Positions 32,915 to 44,467 of a DNA stretch of 64,000 bases are shown here, one piece after another (the stretch's first letter is position 1; each line of letters opens with the position of its first letter). A program made the position numbers and the translations under genes. Below the pieces are notes generated by a model, which was not told where the DNA came from, searched no databases, and saw only the letters and a list, made by a program, of their open reading frames with translations. The stretch covers positions 1,714,313 to 1,778,312 of the forward strand of contig NW_006763139.1 of NCBI RefSeq assembly GCF_000264905.1, in the 5' to 3' direction. This DNA comes from Stereum hirsutum FP-91666 SS1 (Eukaryota > Basidiomycota > Agaricomycetes > Russulales > Stereaceae).

Positions 32915-35869
32915 ATGCATCCTCCTGACAATGCCCAGTTCCAGCGAGCTATCAACCAGATAGAGGAAAAGGCTCGCACGTCCGACATAGACTTCACGCA
33001 GCAGCAGATCGATGGACAGACCGTCGACACACAGGAACGGGTCATGAAGGAGGTATGCACATTGACATTTCATGGCCCACCCATTGACGCCCATGCCTGT
33101 ATTATTTTCATAGGTTCTACATCCACACACGAATATCCCAACGGACGACCAGTTCTTCTCAGACCAGGATCGGTCAAAACCTGATCTCGCCTACTTGAAG
33201 AATCACCTCTATCGTGAAGGTCGTCTCAGCGAGGGGCACGCTCTGTATCTCATCGAGAAAGGCACACAACTTCTGAAGGAGGAGCCCAATCTCTTGACCG
33301 TCGATGCACCCGTAACAGGTCTGTCTGATCATCTCGATTCGAATTGCATTTGTTGAGGGAAGCTCTGTTCTTCGTTTGCCCCTATTTGACATGGACGGCC
33401 GTAGTCGTCGGGGATATACATGGACAATATGTGCGTGATTGTTGCTCTCAAACTGAACCCCTCATCACTCAACGTTGATTGCAGTACGACCTGATGAAAC
33501 TGTTTGAGATTGGTGGCGACCCAGCTTCGACGAGATATCTCTTTCTGGGCGACTATGTCGACAGAGGATACTTCTCCATCGAAGTACGTCATGATCACCC
33601 GTAATTCCTCTGCAACATCTAATAATTCAGTAAACTCCGTAGTGTGTGTTTTATCTCTGGGCACTGAAGATCTGGTACCCAAAAACCATGTTTCTCCTCC
33701 GGGGTAACCACGAATGTCGCCACCTGACCGATTACTTCACGTTCAAACTCGAATGTATGTTTCTCATCCATAGCACAATTCTCATATCCCTTATAATCTC
33801 CTCACATTGAACTCATTGCGTCGGTTTTATAACTGGCAAAAAGGCAAGCGGAAGTACTCGGAGAAGATCTACGAAGCTTGCATGACCGCTTTCTGCGCGC
33901 TCCCCATCGCTGCCGTCATGAACAAACAATTCTTCTGCATTCACGGCGGACTCTCTCCAGAACTCAACACTCTCGATGACATTCGTAACGTGCGTCTCAT
34001 TCCAATATCTCTCACTCCGCCCTCTGCTCCCCTCGAATTGTACAATTGAGATCAGCTTTGAACCATATAGCTTGACCGCTTCCGCGAACCACCTACTTCC
34101 GGTCTCATGTGCGACTCACTCTGGTCCGACCCAGCCGAGAATTTCGGTCAAGAAACGGGCTCCGAATCATTTGCGCATAACCACGTCCGGGGATGTTCGT
34201 ACTTCTTCACATACAATGCCGCCTGTCAGTTCCTCGAGCGAAACCGACTGCTTTCGATTATCAGGGCCCATGAGGCTCAGGATACTGGGTGCGTTAATAT
34301 CGATCTCCTCTTGTGTCCTTGTCTGTCTAGGGCTATCACTTGGGCTCCTTTCGCTGACCATGGGAAGTAGTTATCGCATGTACCGTAAAGCCCGTGCGAC
34401 AGGCTTCCCCTCCGTCGTCACCGTCTTCTCCGCACCGAACTACCTCGATGTATACAACAACAAGGCGGCCATACTCAAGTACGACGGGAGTGTGTTTTCG
34501 ATCCGTCAGGTTAACTGCACGCCACAGTAAGTCTTTATGCGTGTCTGCTCCCCCCTTACTAACTTCACTTGAACCGGAGAACTGACAAATTCCTCCATGG
34601 CACTCAATGATGTTGCACAGCCCGTATTATCTCCCAAATTTTATGGATGCGTTTACGTGGAGTTTGCCATTCGTGGCCCAGAAGAGTCAGTCCTCGTGCC
34701 AACCTGTCTGACTTCGAACAGAGCAACTGACCCTCTGTCTTATTCAAAGTCACGGACATGTTGATCGCGGTGCTCAACACTTGCACGAAGGAGGAGCTCG
34801 AAGAGAGCTCCGACGATGAGTCCGTCTCTGATTCAGACACTGCCAAGGCGGCCAGGAGGAAGGTCATACGGAACAAGATCCTCGCTGTGGGCAGGATGTC
34901 TAGGGTCTTCTCACTCCTACGGTGAGTATCTATCCCCTTGTTCATGGCCGCCGCTCCTGCCTCTTTTACCGGAAGGGCTACTCGTTGACCTTGTACACTT
35001 CCAGGGAGGAGTCAGAGAAGGTCTCAGAACTGAAGAGTATCTCCGGTTCGAGCAAGCTGCCGTATGGAATGCTGGCCACTGGTGCGGAGGGTATCCACAA
35101 CGCTATCATGACTTTCGACGACGCGTAAGTCAACCCTTCTCAATCGTCAGAATATTCACACTGACACTGCCATTTCCTCTCATGTTACACATATGTGTAT
35201 ACACGCGACAGACGGAGATCCGACATCGAGAACGAACGTCTACCTCCCACACTCGTCGACGCAAACTCAGAAGAAGGCAAGGCCTACATGTCGCAACCCA
35301 GCACACCAATCGACGGCCACCCACCGCCACCGCTCCGACGACCATCAGAGCCCGAAACGCCGCTCGCTCCCAAACAGAGCTATCCCTTCCCCGTCGCTCC
35401 TCCCCTCGACACTTCCATGTCGACAAGTTCTACTACCTCGACAGACACGTCTTCTAGCACCAGCGCGAGTTCACCCATCTTCGGCACGGCGCCAACGTCA
35501 CCCACGTCCGTATCACCTATCGATACGTCGCCTGCACAGACTTCGCCCACGTCACCCGGTACACCCGTGTCGCCCGGAACTCCCATATCACCAGGCGGCA
35601 CCACCCCGACTGGATATCCTCATAGTCATAGTCCTGCGAATCCGTTCAGGAGGAGTCGGGCGCCCAGTTTGGGGACGACGATGACGAGCCCGAGTACGAG
35701 GAAGAGGAGCTTGCAGAGTACGATGAGTCTGTTGAAGGAGGCGGTCGATGGAGATGGGAGGTTGGAGGAGGTGGACGAGAGGTTTGAGCAGTTGGCGGAT
35801 CATGTTGCGGGGAAGAAGGGACAGGGACAGGTGGGAGAAGGGCAAGGGCAGGGAAAGGGGAGAAGTTAG
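32915..35869 (+). CDS. CNA1: Calcineurin A, catalytic subunit of PP2B phosphatase
   Basis: Calcineurin is the calcium/calmodulin-activated Ser/Thr phosphatase that dephosphorylates Crz1/NFAT-type factors. About twelve exons encode roughly 700 residues. The start [13 protein letters not shown] is followed by the catalytic core: [82 protein letters not shown] and [18 protein letters not shown]. These supply the metal ligands and the PP2B loop. The calcineurin B helix is [18 protein letters not shown], and the calmodulin-binding segment is [20 protein letters not shown]. The autoinhibitory region is near [19 protein letters not shown] Ser/Pro/Thr-rich tail of about 200 residues follows, longer than in animals but common in fungi. 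Confidence 0.95.
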
Positions 35870-36250
35870 ACGGTGTGGGGTCTGGTTTGGGTGTATTTAC
35901 GCGTAGGGCGAAGATGCGATGAATGTAGCGGTTGGAATGTATTTAGAAGATCATTTGTGTAGCCTAGCTGTGCGTACGTTATATGTTCTTGGAATGGACT
36001 GTACTTCTTGATACATACACGCTTCTTTCTTGATTTTGAGCGCCGTTTGCTCATAACGGCTTGCTGCGAATCGAAGTCTACAGCCGCCGACTGAAAACAG
36101 CCCGCTAAAAGCTCCAGATTGTAAGACTTCAAAAGAGAAAATATATATGCCATGTAATATTCGCGTATAAGAAACACGATATCAGAGGATCCATATGCGC
36201 ACGACCGTCTCGTCTCATCCACCTCCAACCTCCAGTAGCCGAACGACAAA
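35870..36250. other. Convergent intergenic region
   Basis: Spacer between calcineurin A (+) and NDUFS8 (-). Nothing beyond expected 3' untranslated sequence was seen. Confidence 0.55.
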
Positions 36251-37369
36251 TCATCGGTAGACGTGGTCAGCTATAATAGCACGTTGATATACGATAAAAT
36301 TGTCAGTCGCGTCCCATTATTTGAATGTCATGATTACTGAACAAGAAATACGCACAGTGCAAGTTGGCCGCGATCTCGGCCTCTGCCCTGTCACCATTCG
36401 CGAGCAACTTCTCCTTGTTGTATAGCAGCTCTTCACGCGTCTCGGTAGAGTATTCTTGGTTTTGCGCTTTTTAAAGTGAATATAGAAGTGGGGTTAGGGT
36501 ATGTGGTCTGTGATGACGACAGGGCAAGGAAACGCACTCTCGACAATGGCATCCACTGGGCAAGCCTCCTGACAGAAACCACAGTAGATACACTTCGTCA
36601 TGTCGATATCTGAAGACAATCGAACACGAAGACCAAGTTAAGGTCAATTGCGAGCGACCATGGGTCATGGAGATTATGCGCACCGTATTTGGTTGTTCGT
36701 CTTGAACCGTCAAGACGAGCCTCGCTCTCGATGGTGATGGCTTGCGCGGGGCAAATTGCCTCGCACAATTTACAAGCTAACGCGTATCGACTGAGTTTCC
36801 AGTCAAATGTATAAACATGTGGAGCGTTTTCCCTCACCAATGCAGCGCTCCTCTCCACTGGGATACCTCCTCAGGGCATGCTCCCCACGGAACCGAGGCG
36901 AAAGAGGACCCTTCTCGTACGGGTACATGATGGTATATGGTGGTCGGAAGAACTGCTCAAGGACGATCCACATTCCTACATAAGGGTAGCAGAGCAGAAT
37001 TCATGAATTTAGTTCTGCACGCTCGCAGAGTTCAGACAATACTGAAAACGGACCTCGGAGGATCTCCGTGAAGAAGAACATGTGCGCCGCTTTCTCTAGG
37101 GCACTTGGACCATCTTTGTATGGGTCCAGCCGTAGTTCTGGCTGGTCAACGGCAGAGTAAGTCTTGAGTGGTGGCGATTTGATATGCCCAGCTTTGTGGT
37201 CTGGGGCTTTTTCACTTCCACCGAGAGTATCAAGAGGCTCAGCCTGCTGCAGCCGACGCGATGTGGAGAGAAGACGGTAAGCAATGAGTGAAGACGGTGT
37301 TGACGACGGCCTGGCGAGGGCGATACGAGGGGAGAGGCCGAGGGGGAGGCGAGGACGAGCGAAGGACAT
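36251..37369 (-). CDS. NADH:ubiquinone oxidoreductase 23 kDa subunit (NDUFS8/TYKY)
   Basis: This peripheral-arm subunit of mitochondrial complex I holds iron-sulfur clusters N6a and N6b, which pass electrons toward ubiquinone. Six minus-strand exons encode about 249 residues. The N-terminus [20 protein letters not shown] is basic and fits a mitochondrial presequence, followed by LLSTSRR. The conserved body has [38 protein letters not shown], and two [4Fe-4S] motifs, [12 protein letters not shown] and [12 protein letters not shown], each split or flanked by introns. The C-terminus matches the family: [16 protein letters not shown], ending DHVYR. It shares a 228-base divergent promoter with prefoldin subunit 2. 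Confidence 0.96.
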
Positions 37370-37597
37370 GGCGGTCGGCGGACAAAGTGGAGAGGGCGAT
37401 GGCGGGGACGTCGGAGCGCGAGTTTGTTGCTGCCGTTGGCGTTGACGAACGAAGTGACGTGAATTGCCGGGACGGGCCCGCCAATCACAGCGTCCCAGTC
37501 TCAAAATCCAAATAAATCCTCTTTTTATTCAGCGGCATCCACCGTGTGGCACTCGCTCGCGTGTTCGTCGTCGACTCCGACTCCGATTCCATCCACC
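37370..37597. promoter_or_regulatory. Shared divergent promoter, NDUFS8 and prefoldin 2
   Basis: Only 228 bases separate the two start codons. No TATA box is evident. A short AT-rich patch at 37508-37530 is the only distinct composition change. Bidirectional action is inferred from spacing. Confidence 0.5.
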
Positions 37598-38174
37598 ATG
37601 TCCACCTCGAAGAAATCCAAGGCAGCCGCGCCTCCTCAGCTCACTGACCAAGGTGCGCTATTTCGCGTCGACATACTCCTCGGGTGCACTCATCGACTCG
37701 CCAGAGATCCAGCAGAACTTCACCAGGCTGCAGACTGAGCTTCAAAACATTGCCTCTAAGATCGGCGAACTCGAGCAGGAAGCAGACGAGCATGGGTGCG
37801 TCTCGTTCTTGGCCTATCACATTGCTCTCTGTCTGTACTGACATTGTTTTTGCGACTACTCAGCCTGGTGCTTACCACGCTGAACGAAGCGTTGGAAGAA
37901 GAGCCCGATCGGAAGTGCTTCCGTCTCATCGGTGGCGTCCTTGTCGAACGCACGGTGAAGGACGTCGTTCCAGCTCTCCAGACGAACAGAGATGGGGTGG
38001 GTGTTCAAGTCTACATCTCCTCTTGTTGTCTGACGGTTGATCTTGACGTGATTGCCACCCCCTGATCAGATCAAGAAGGTGGTTAGCACCCTCGCTGAAC
38101 AGTACAAGTCGAAGGAGGAAATGTTCGACAAGTTTAAACGTGAATACAATATTCGACCTGCCGGGAGAATATAG
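37598..38174 (+). CDS. PFD2: Prefoldin subunit 2
   Basis: Prefoldin is a cytosolic hexameric chaperone that hands unfolded actin and tubulin to the CCT chaperonin; subunit 2 is a beta-type chain. Four exons encode about 127 residues, close to the usual 110-130. After a Lys/Ala-rich start (MSTSKKSKAAAPPQ) come the first coiled-coil helix EIQQNFTRLQTELQNIASKI, the hairpin LVLTTLNEALEEEPDRKCFR, then LIGGVLVERTVKDVVPALQT. The last helix ends KEEMFDKFKREYNIR. These match the PFD2 signature. The ATG follows ACC. Confidence 0.94.
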
Positions 38175-40978
38175 GGAGCATTTCACAATGTAGAGTCTGG
38201 GCTGGAACCGAAGTTTAATGCATGATCCTGTACGTTCGTCTTTCGGGACGGCTTCTCATCTCATGCACAATGGTGTATTATAGCCGGTATTTCTCCTCCT
38301 TGCTCTGGTATGTTGATCGCCTGTTGAAGGGGTCGCAATGCGGACATCATCTCCGCGATACCCCTCTGCAGCTATATTAACACTGATAGACAAGATGCGC
38401 CGCTCTATCGTGTTTTCTGGGGGACGTGCAGCGACGATCGTCTTTCGATCGCAAGCGACCCATTCATTGACTTTTGTGCGGACAGTCGTCGTCATGAGGA
38501 CGTTTGAGCAGCGCTGTAGAGAAGCTAATGGATCTGAACGGCTTTTGTCGTCGCCGGATATGATGTTCTAACGGTGCGCTCAGCAACCTGTCTTCCTCTT
38601 CTAGGACGACACCAGTGGCCTGGTCACGCGAATAACGTCCATGAATCTGCATCTTCCCGCTTTCGCTCGCTCTTGAGAACGTCGTGGTTATCGCATCTAG
38701 CACCTATCCTACCACTTTTCATGCACCAATGACGATGTCGGTCACTTTGACCTGAAGTGGTAAACCGGCGGTACCATCCATCAGTTATGGTGAGCTTCCC
38801 TTCCATGTGTACGCCGCCAGCGACCATGCATGAACGGATCACTGGCAGTTTGGGTCAGCGAATATTACTTCCTTCAACTGAGCGAAGTGATGTGGTTGCC
38901 CGCTTGGTTGTCGAGGATCGCGATGCCTTCCATATCCTCCGCTCTGCGGCCCATTATCGGACTAGCTTCTGCCTTCGTAAGGTCGCTGTCCCCTTGAAGT
39001 AAGATGAGGGAGGCACGGGACGCTTCATATGTTCTCAACAAGTGGCCAAGTCGGGAACATTCGTATGTCTAACCGTGCTTAGATTGCGCGGGCGATCGCA
39101 CAAGTCCTTTCTTCACATACAAGGCTATTCATTGACCACGGCAGCCCCACCTATGGGATCGGCACCCGGAGGAATCGCTATTCTAGCGACATTGTCCTCG
39201 GCACGGTCTTGCGCAGCACCTTCATAGCGGAAACCTTTCCCATGTTTCTTCCTCTCCGTGGCACAAAAGACAGTATGTCCATTTTTAGCCGCTAGATAGC
39301 ACGTTCCGTGACGCTTCTTCGACCGACGTGAGAGTTTCGCTCTGTCAAAAAGAAGCACTCGGTGCTAATGGCTGGCTGAAAATGGAAGGTGTAGTGGTTC
39401 AGCAGAGGTCGCCGCAATTGTCAATGTTTCCGTTGTCTCCGGGACGGTCCGTTCACCCTTCTCTGGCTCAACCTCTTGAGCTATTCATCTCTTGTCTCCC
39501 CACATCTGATTGGGTCGATGATGCAGTGAAGCCGGTGCTTCTTTGCTACTCTCAGTATGGCCGCTGTCATGATTCTATCAATCTACCATCCCGGACCACC
39601 AGGCCAGGGTGGACTCAAGAGGTGTGTTTCGAACCAGTCCGGTAGTTGTCGCGGACGGCTGTCTCGGTTTGTCTGGCCAGGAATGAGATCCAGAGCCAAC
39701 AGCATCTCGACCCTTTTGACACACTGAATAATCACAATCGCATCTGCACTCATGAAGTACCCCCACGGAAGAAGTTTGGAGACCGAAGAAGCACCAGACG
39801 TGGCTCAGCCTTTAGCGAGTGTGGGTGGAGCGCATCGGCGAAACCGGTAAATGTATCATTATACGTCTTCGTTACATCCATATTCACAGACTACTCATCG
39901 CAGTCGAAGCCAAGCACATGAAGTGTTACGCTCTTCAGTAACATTTCTGAACGGTAGAGCCCGCGCAAGAACAATATACCACACCCAGTCACCTTCATCG
40001 CCTGCCACGGACCCCGAACCCCCAGGATCCTCCTCGAGTTCATTCATATCGTCTTTCGTGCAGGGCAATGCACAGCCTATGCTGGCCCCACCCGACTCGC
40101 ATCTTCCGCAGATTGACCGGCGCAGTCGACGCCTGGGCATGAACCGATCCTTCATGGATATCTTCCTTGATAGCCCTCTCCACGAAACGGCCACATCGGA
40201 CTCGAATCCAGAAATTGACGACTCATATAGTATTATGGCGGGAGCGAACAGCTGTCATGGTCCCTTCCATCTCCATCACATTCCACAGTGGCGTAGTCAC
40301 CCCGCGCCGACTCCTATCTCATGGGAAGATCCTAGAGATACCACAGCCCAGATTGTGACAGAGAAGGAGGACGAATGCGCTACAGATCGACTCGAGTTCG
40401 AAGCGGGCGTCTGGAGGCGGGGCGGTGGGCTGAGCTTGGGCAGTGGTCACGATTGGGATAGACGAAGCATTGCTATTATTGACGTCAAAACGCTGAGGCT
40501 GGAATCGGCGGAAAGGTCTACTGTCGATTGGAAGAGTGAGCTTGAGCTTGGACATGGGACCGCGGCGGGCGACCCGGGTGTGCCCCAGATGCTGTAGTCG
40601 CTATGAAGTTACTTCGGAAAGGGCGAGAGTCACCTAGTACAGATCGTTCGATGTCCTTCTGCATACAATCCATTGCTGTAAAAGCTAAATTTTGCGCCTT
40701 TATGTTCCCTTGGATAGCTACTGTGGATAATTTCCGAGTTGAAATTAAGATAGCGACTCTCACAGGTGTATCTTTGTCCACAAGCTGGGGACGAGGTGGT
40801 CCTATCCATCTTGTACGGGCTATCCGGCTTTTTCCGAATCACCGCATTGCGTCATCGGCCGCTGCTCGTCCGGACTCGCGTCGACGCGTTGCACAACACC
40901 GACGACAACTGTGGTCTACTCGTTCTTGTTTCTCGTCGGTCTTGCGACTGTCTTGCTTCCAAGACTGGAGAAGAAAGG
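38175..40978. other. Poorly explained 2.8 kb gap
   Basis: No gene with family support was found between prefoldin 2 and the SAM carrier. Short open frames occur on both strands, but none shows convincing intron-exon structure. The exception is the weak candidate at 39851-40597, listed separately. The gap is several times longer than neighbouring spacers. It could hold a lineage-specific gene, a decayed gene or a non-coding RNA. Confidence 0.4.
39851..40597 (+). CDS. Weak candidate gene, unknown protein
   Basis: This is an uninterrupted ATG-to-stop frame of 248 residues that I do not recognise. The middle part looks protein-like: DSHLPQIDRRSRRLGMNRSF, then MDIFLDSPLH, then an acidic stretch NPEIDDSYSIM. 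The rest is Ser/Pro-rich. There is no domain, signal peptide or membrane segment. A TAA stop lies directly upstream of the ATG, and a possible donor (accg/gtaaatg) overlaps the start, so the real gene might be spliced differently or the frame may be chance. It sits upstream of the SAM carrier on the same strand. Confidence 0.3.
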   Translation: MYHYTSSLHPYSQTTHRSRSQAHEVLRSSVTFLNGRARARTIYHTQSPSSPATDPEPPGSSSSSFISSFVQGNAQPMLAPPDSHLPQIDRRSRRLGMNRSFMDIFLDSPLHETATSDSNPEIDDSYSIMAGANSCHGPFHLHHIPQWRSHPAPTPISWEDPRDTTAQIVTEKEDECATDRLEFEAGVWRRGGGLSLGSGHDWDRRSIAIIDVKTLRLESAERSTVDWKSELELGHGTAAGDPGVPQML

Positions 40979-42210
40979 ATGAACTCTCAATCGCCTACTT
41001 TCACGCAGTCGCTCATGGTCTGTGCTGTTAATACCGTTCTGCCCTGATATTTATATCTAGTGTAATCTCCTTGCTAGGCGGGGGGACTGGCAGGAACGTC
41101 GGTGGACCTTCTATTCTACCCTATAGACACTCTCAAGACCCGTTTACAGTCCGCCCAGGGATTCTCGAAAGCAGGGGGGCTAAGCGGGATTTACAAGGGC
41201 GTGGGAAGTGTGATTGTTGGGAGCGCTCCAGGAGGTGAGTTTCTAATCTTCGTAGAGAGTGAGATGGAGAAGCTCATTCAATTCCAATTGAGTGATCAGC
41301 CGCTGCTTTTTTCGCAACATATGATACCCTTAAGCGGACCCTTCCCATCCAAGGAGACCTAGCTCCCCTAAACCATATGGTGTCTGCATCTATGGGAGAA
41401 GTCGTACGTCTTGCGCCGTGATAACACACATCCCTCTTCCGCTCAGAATCTTTGCGTTACTGTTCGATCGGAACGCTTTAGGCTGCTTGTCTAATCCGAG
41501 TACCAACCGAAGTCATCAAGACGCGTGCACAGACTTCGACATATGGACCCCTAGCCGATTCTTCCCTGGCTGCCGCTCGATTGTTGTGGAGGGCTGAGGG
41601 TCTGAGTGGATTCTACAGAGGGTTTTCTATCACCGTGATGCGCGAGGTGGGTCATTGATACACTTCTTTGGCATCTTGAGAACGGAGAGAGCCAAATACA
41701 CTGCCTGCCGCCTCGGCTGATATCCATTTTGTGAACTAGATTCCGTTTACATCGCTCCAATTCCCCATGTACGAGATGTTCAAGCATCGCCTCTCCCTAT
41801 TCCTGTACCAAAAGCCCGGGCAACTACACGCCTACGAAGCCGCGGCATGTGGAAGCGTAGCTGGTGGCATCGCCGCAGCGCTCACAACCCCACTCGATGT
41901 TCTCAAAACTCGAGTCATGTTAGACTTGCGAGTACGTGTACAAATATCAATCAAAATCTTTGATGCCCGCCTCCCCTTTCGCTACCGACGATGTACCTTG
42001 CTGAACTGACTCTGATCCTAGGACCCCAAGCATTCCACATATCCCTCTCCTCTGTCCAGATTGCAACAGATATATGCCGTGAACGGCCTACGAGCTCTTT
42101 TCGCCGGCGTAGTTCCAAGGACGCTGTGGATCTCCGCGGGCGGCGCAGTCTTCCTTGGGGTCTACGAATGGACAATCGGTACACTGTACCCTTCTAGACG
42201 AGAAACGTGA
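40979..42210 (+). CDS. Mitochondrial S-adenosylmethionine carrier
   Basis: This is an inner-membrane carrier of the SLC25 family, matching SAM carriers (yeast Sam5/Pet8, human SLC25A26) that import S-adenosylmethionine in exchange for S-adenosylhomocysteine. Six exons encode about 290 residues. The three carrier signatures are present: [22 protein letters not shown] and [10 protein letters not shown], each followed by the GxxGxYxG-like part ([25 protein letters not shown]). The type-specific text includes [35 protein letters not shown] and [17 protein letters not shown]. The first exon ([13 protein letters not shown]) is short, and its ATG is the only in-frame start. A functional assignment to SAM is by family resemblance. 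Confidence 0.92.
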
Positions 42211-44467
42211 TATCTCCACCATGCTCGGCCCCTCCGCCGCGGCTTTCTGCTCTGGATGACTATCAGCGATCGCGTTTCTGTTTCACAGGTGAGACAATAT
42301 ATCTCGTCTGGTCCTCCCAAGCTCCTTCCACAAAGCAGTGCACTGCTCAGTAATCCACAGTTTGGTTGGCCGTCTCGAATGCACGTGTGGCCTTGTTCTG
42401 TGAAGTGGGATAGTATCCGAACTCTAATGGCCAGAGATAAGACATCGAGCCGACGATGGAGTGGGCGTAACGGCAAGGAATGGTCGGGTGCTCCGCTCGC
42501 TGGCAAACGTGTACCAGCAGCGCCCTTCTGTAGCCCATCTAACGACATCGCCCGACGGGGCAGGCAAGAACGGCGAACTTGCCGAGTTAGAGTTCAGCCC
42601 AAAACGGCAGGTCGGGCCCTGCCCGTTAATTTCGAGGTCGGGTTTTCGGAAGGTTGTGGGTCAGGAATGGCTCCTTCTCATTGTCGGTGCTTCTAGCCTG
42701 AGTTTATTCTCGGTGCACACCGAGCATGTTGATAAGAAGGTACCCACTCCTATTCCTTTTCATTCATCTAGAGCGTCAGCCAATCTTTGTCGCAACTGTG
42801 GATTGGAACGGTGGCGCCACAGGTCCCGAGAACGCTAACTATTTGTGAACTCATGGATGGATGCGGTCGCGCTAGGCCCGAAGGGACCGTCCATTCCTTA
42901 ATCACCAATCACTGCCGGGCCCGGGTCAAGTTGAAGAAGTGCACATACCCTCATCGTGATGATTCAAATGACAAGCTAACGTTCATCTCCGGCGCCTTGC
43001 CTTGAAGCTCTAGCGGGTTTCGCCCTCTGCCCGATGTACCTGTGGTAGTAATAATATCGTGTTCTCCGAGAAGCCGTCAAAGCGTTGCTCGCGAAATTGC
43101 TTCCTTTGCTTCCGTGCAAGTTCATCCAAGCTTCGCTACCTCCGTAGTTCACTATCCGGCTCAAGTCCGGTGTATCTCCAGCGCAGACCTGACACGTCGA
43201 ATGGGTCGGTGTTATACGGTCCTTTGCACTTGCTATTCGAGGCTACTGGTTATCGGTACCTAACATAGCAGACGCTCGCGATTTCCTGTCTCCATAAGTG
43301 CATCCGTCTGATACCGTATACTACTTACCCATCGAGTTCCGAAGCTCGTATTCCATGCCAGGACCATGGTGTACCGTCGATCAGACAACAGCCCCCGCTA
43401 ACTTGATTACGACAGATCGCTCGCTCGAAAGCAGATCCACTCATCATTAGCGAGCGCCAGGCTTGCATCGACTCTATGCCCGTTTCATTGTCAAGGTTTA
43501 GAAACGCGTAGGCGCGCGTGTCCGAGAGGTAGTGGGCACTCAGGAGCCCAATCTCTATCGGATCCTACGAAACGCCCAGGACCGTGCTCCGAGGCCGACG
43601 AGTGTCGAGCCGGACCCTGTGGTCATGGTCAGTGGCATCTGGAGGGACTGACGCCCAAGAGGATGAAACCACTCCCAAATCCTTTCGAGGTTATCCACGA
43701 GGCTAGCAAGAAGTTTTTGGTTTTGGCGCTGTTAGGCCGTCCAAGCGCTGATCATATACATCCACCATACTTTATCCACAAGCTTCAAGCTAGCGTTGAA
43801 CGGAGAAGCGTTGGGCCCGACCGACCACCACTAGTACGAGTGCCACACTCCCGACTTGATCCACTGGGTGCCGAGGTGGTACCGGTTGTGAATGACTGGC
43901 AATCTCGGCCTCTCCGCTCCAGTGAAAGAACGAAACATGCACACCGACCGCATGAACGATCGCTGACACGTCGCGAGTAGAGAGGTTTTTTTGTGTCGGG
44001 GAATCACAAGCCAACTTCGTGTCAGCTGGGACTTCAATATTGCTCGACGCTCGTGCATCTATCCCTTTTGGGTACTTCCAAGAACCCACCCAACCACCGA
44101 AATTGGACGTCGAAGTCGGATCAAGGGAGATAGGCTGCTTGCGCCTTCGAGAATCCAGAGCTGTTTCCAACTCTTTCTTTGTTCTGCATACTCGCACATT
44201 CACATCGGATAAGCGGACGTCATGGAACGTGGACGAGTTGGAAATGGAGGGAGTATGTATAGGTCTCGCGCTTCGGCCTGAGTATAATAAGTATCTCTGG
44301 CCCAATAAACACAACCTGCCCACCGACGATGCATAGACATGTGCATTGTGGACCAATAGATAGTGCAAAGATTACAAGAGTTACAGTCTAAGTACCTGGG
44401 TCTGAATCCAGTCCGTCAAATATACAGTCACTGGGTCACGCAGTCCGTCATCGATTCATCCTTGGGT
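42211..44467. other. Second poorly explained gap of 2.3 kb
   Basis: This lies between the stop codons of the SAM carrier (+) and the seven-helix protein (-). For a convergent gap it is very long. Open frames such as 42256-42696 (+) and 43790-44368 (-) show no family motifs; the latter begins without an ATG. No repeats or transposase-like motifs were recognised. It may hold a decayed element or an orphan gene. Confidence 0.4.

Noticed and set aside
43790..44368. 192-codon minus-strand frame in the gap next to the seven-helix gene
   Set aside because: It starts with TTG, has no internal methionine near the beginning and no recognisable domain.
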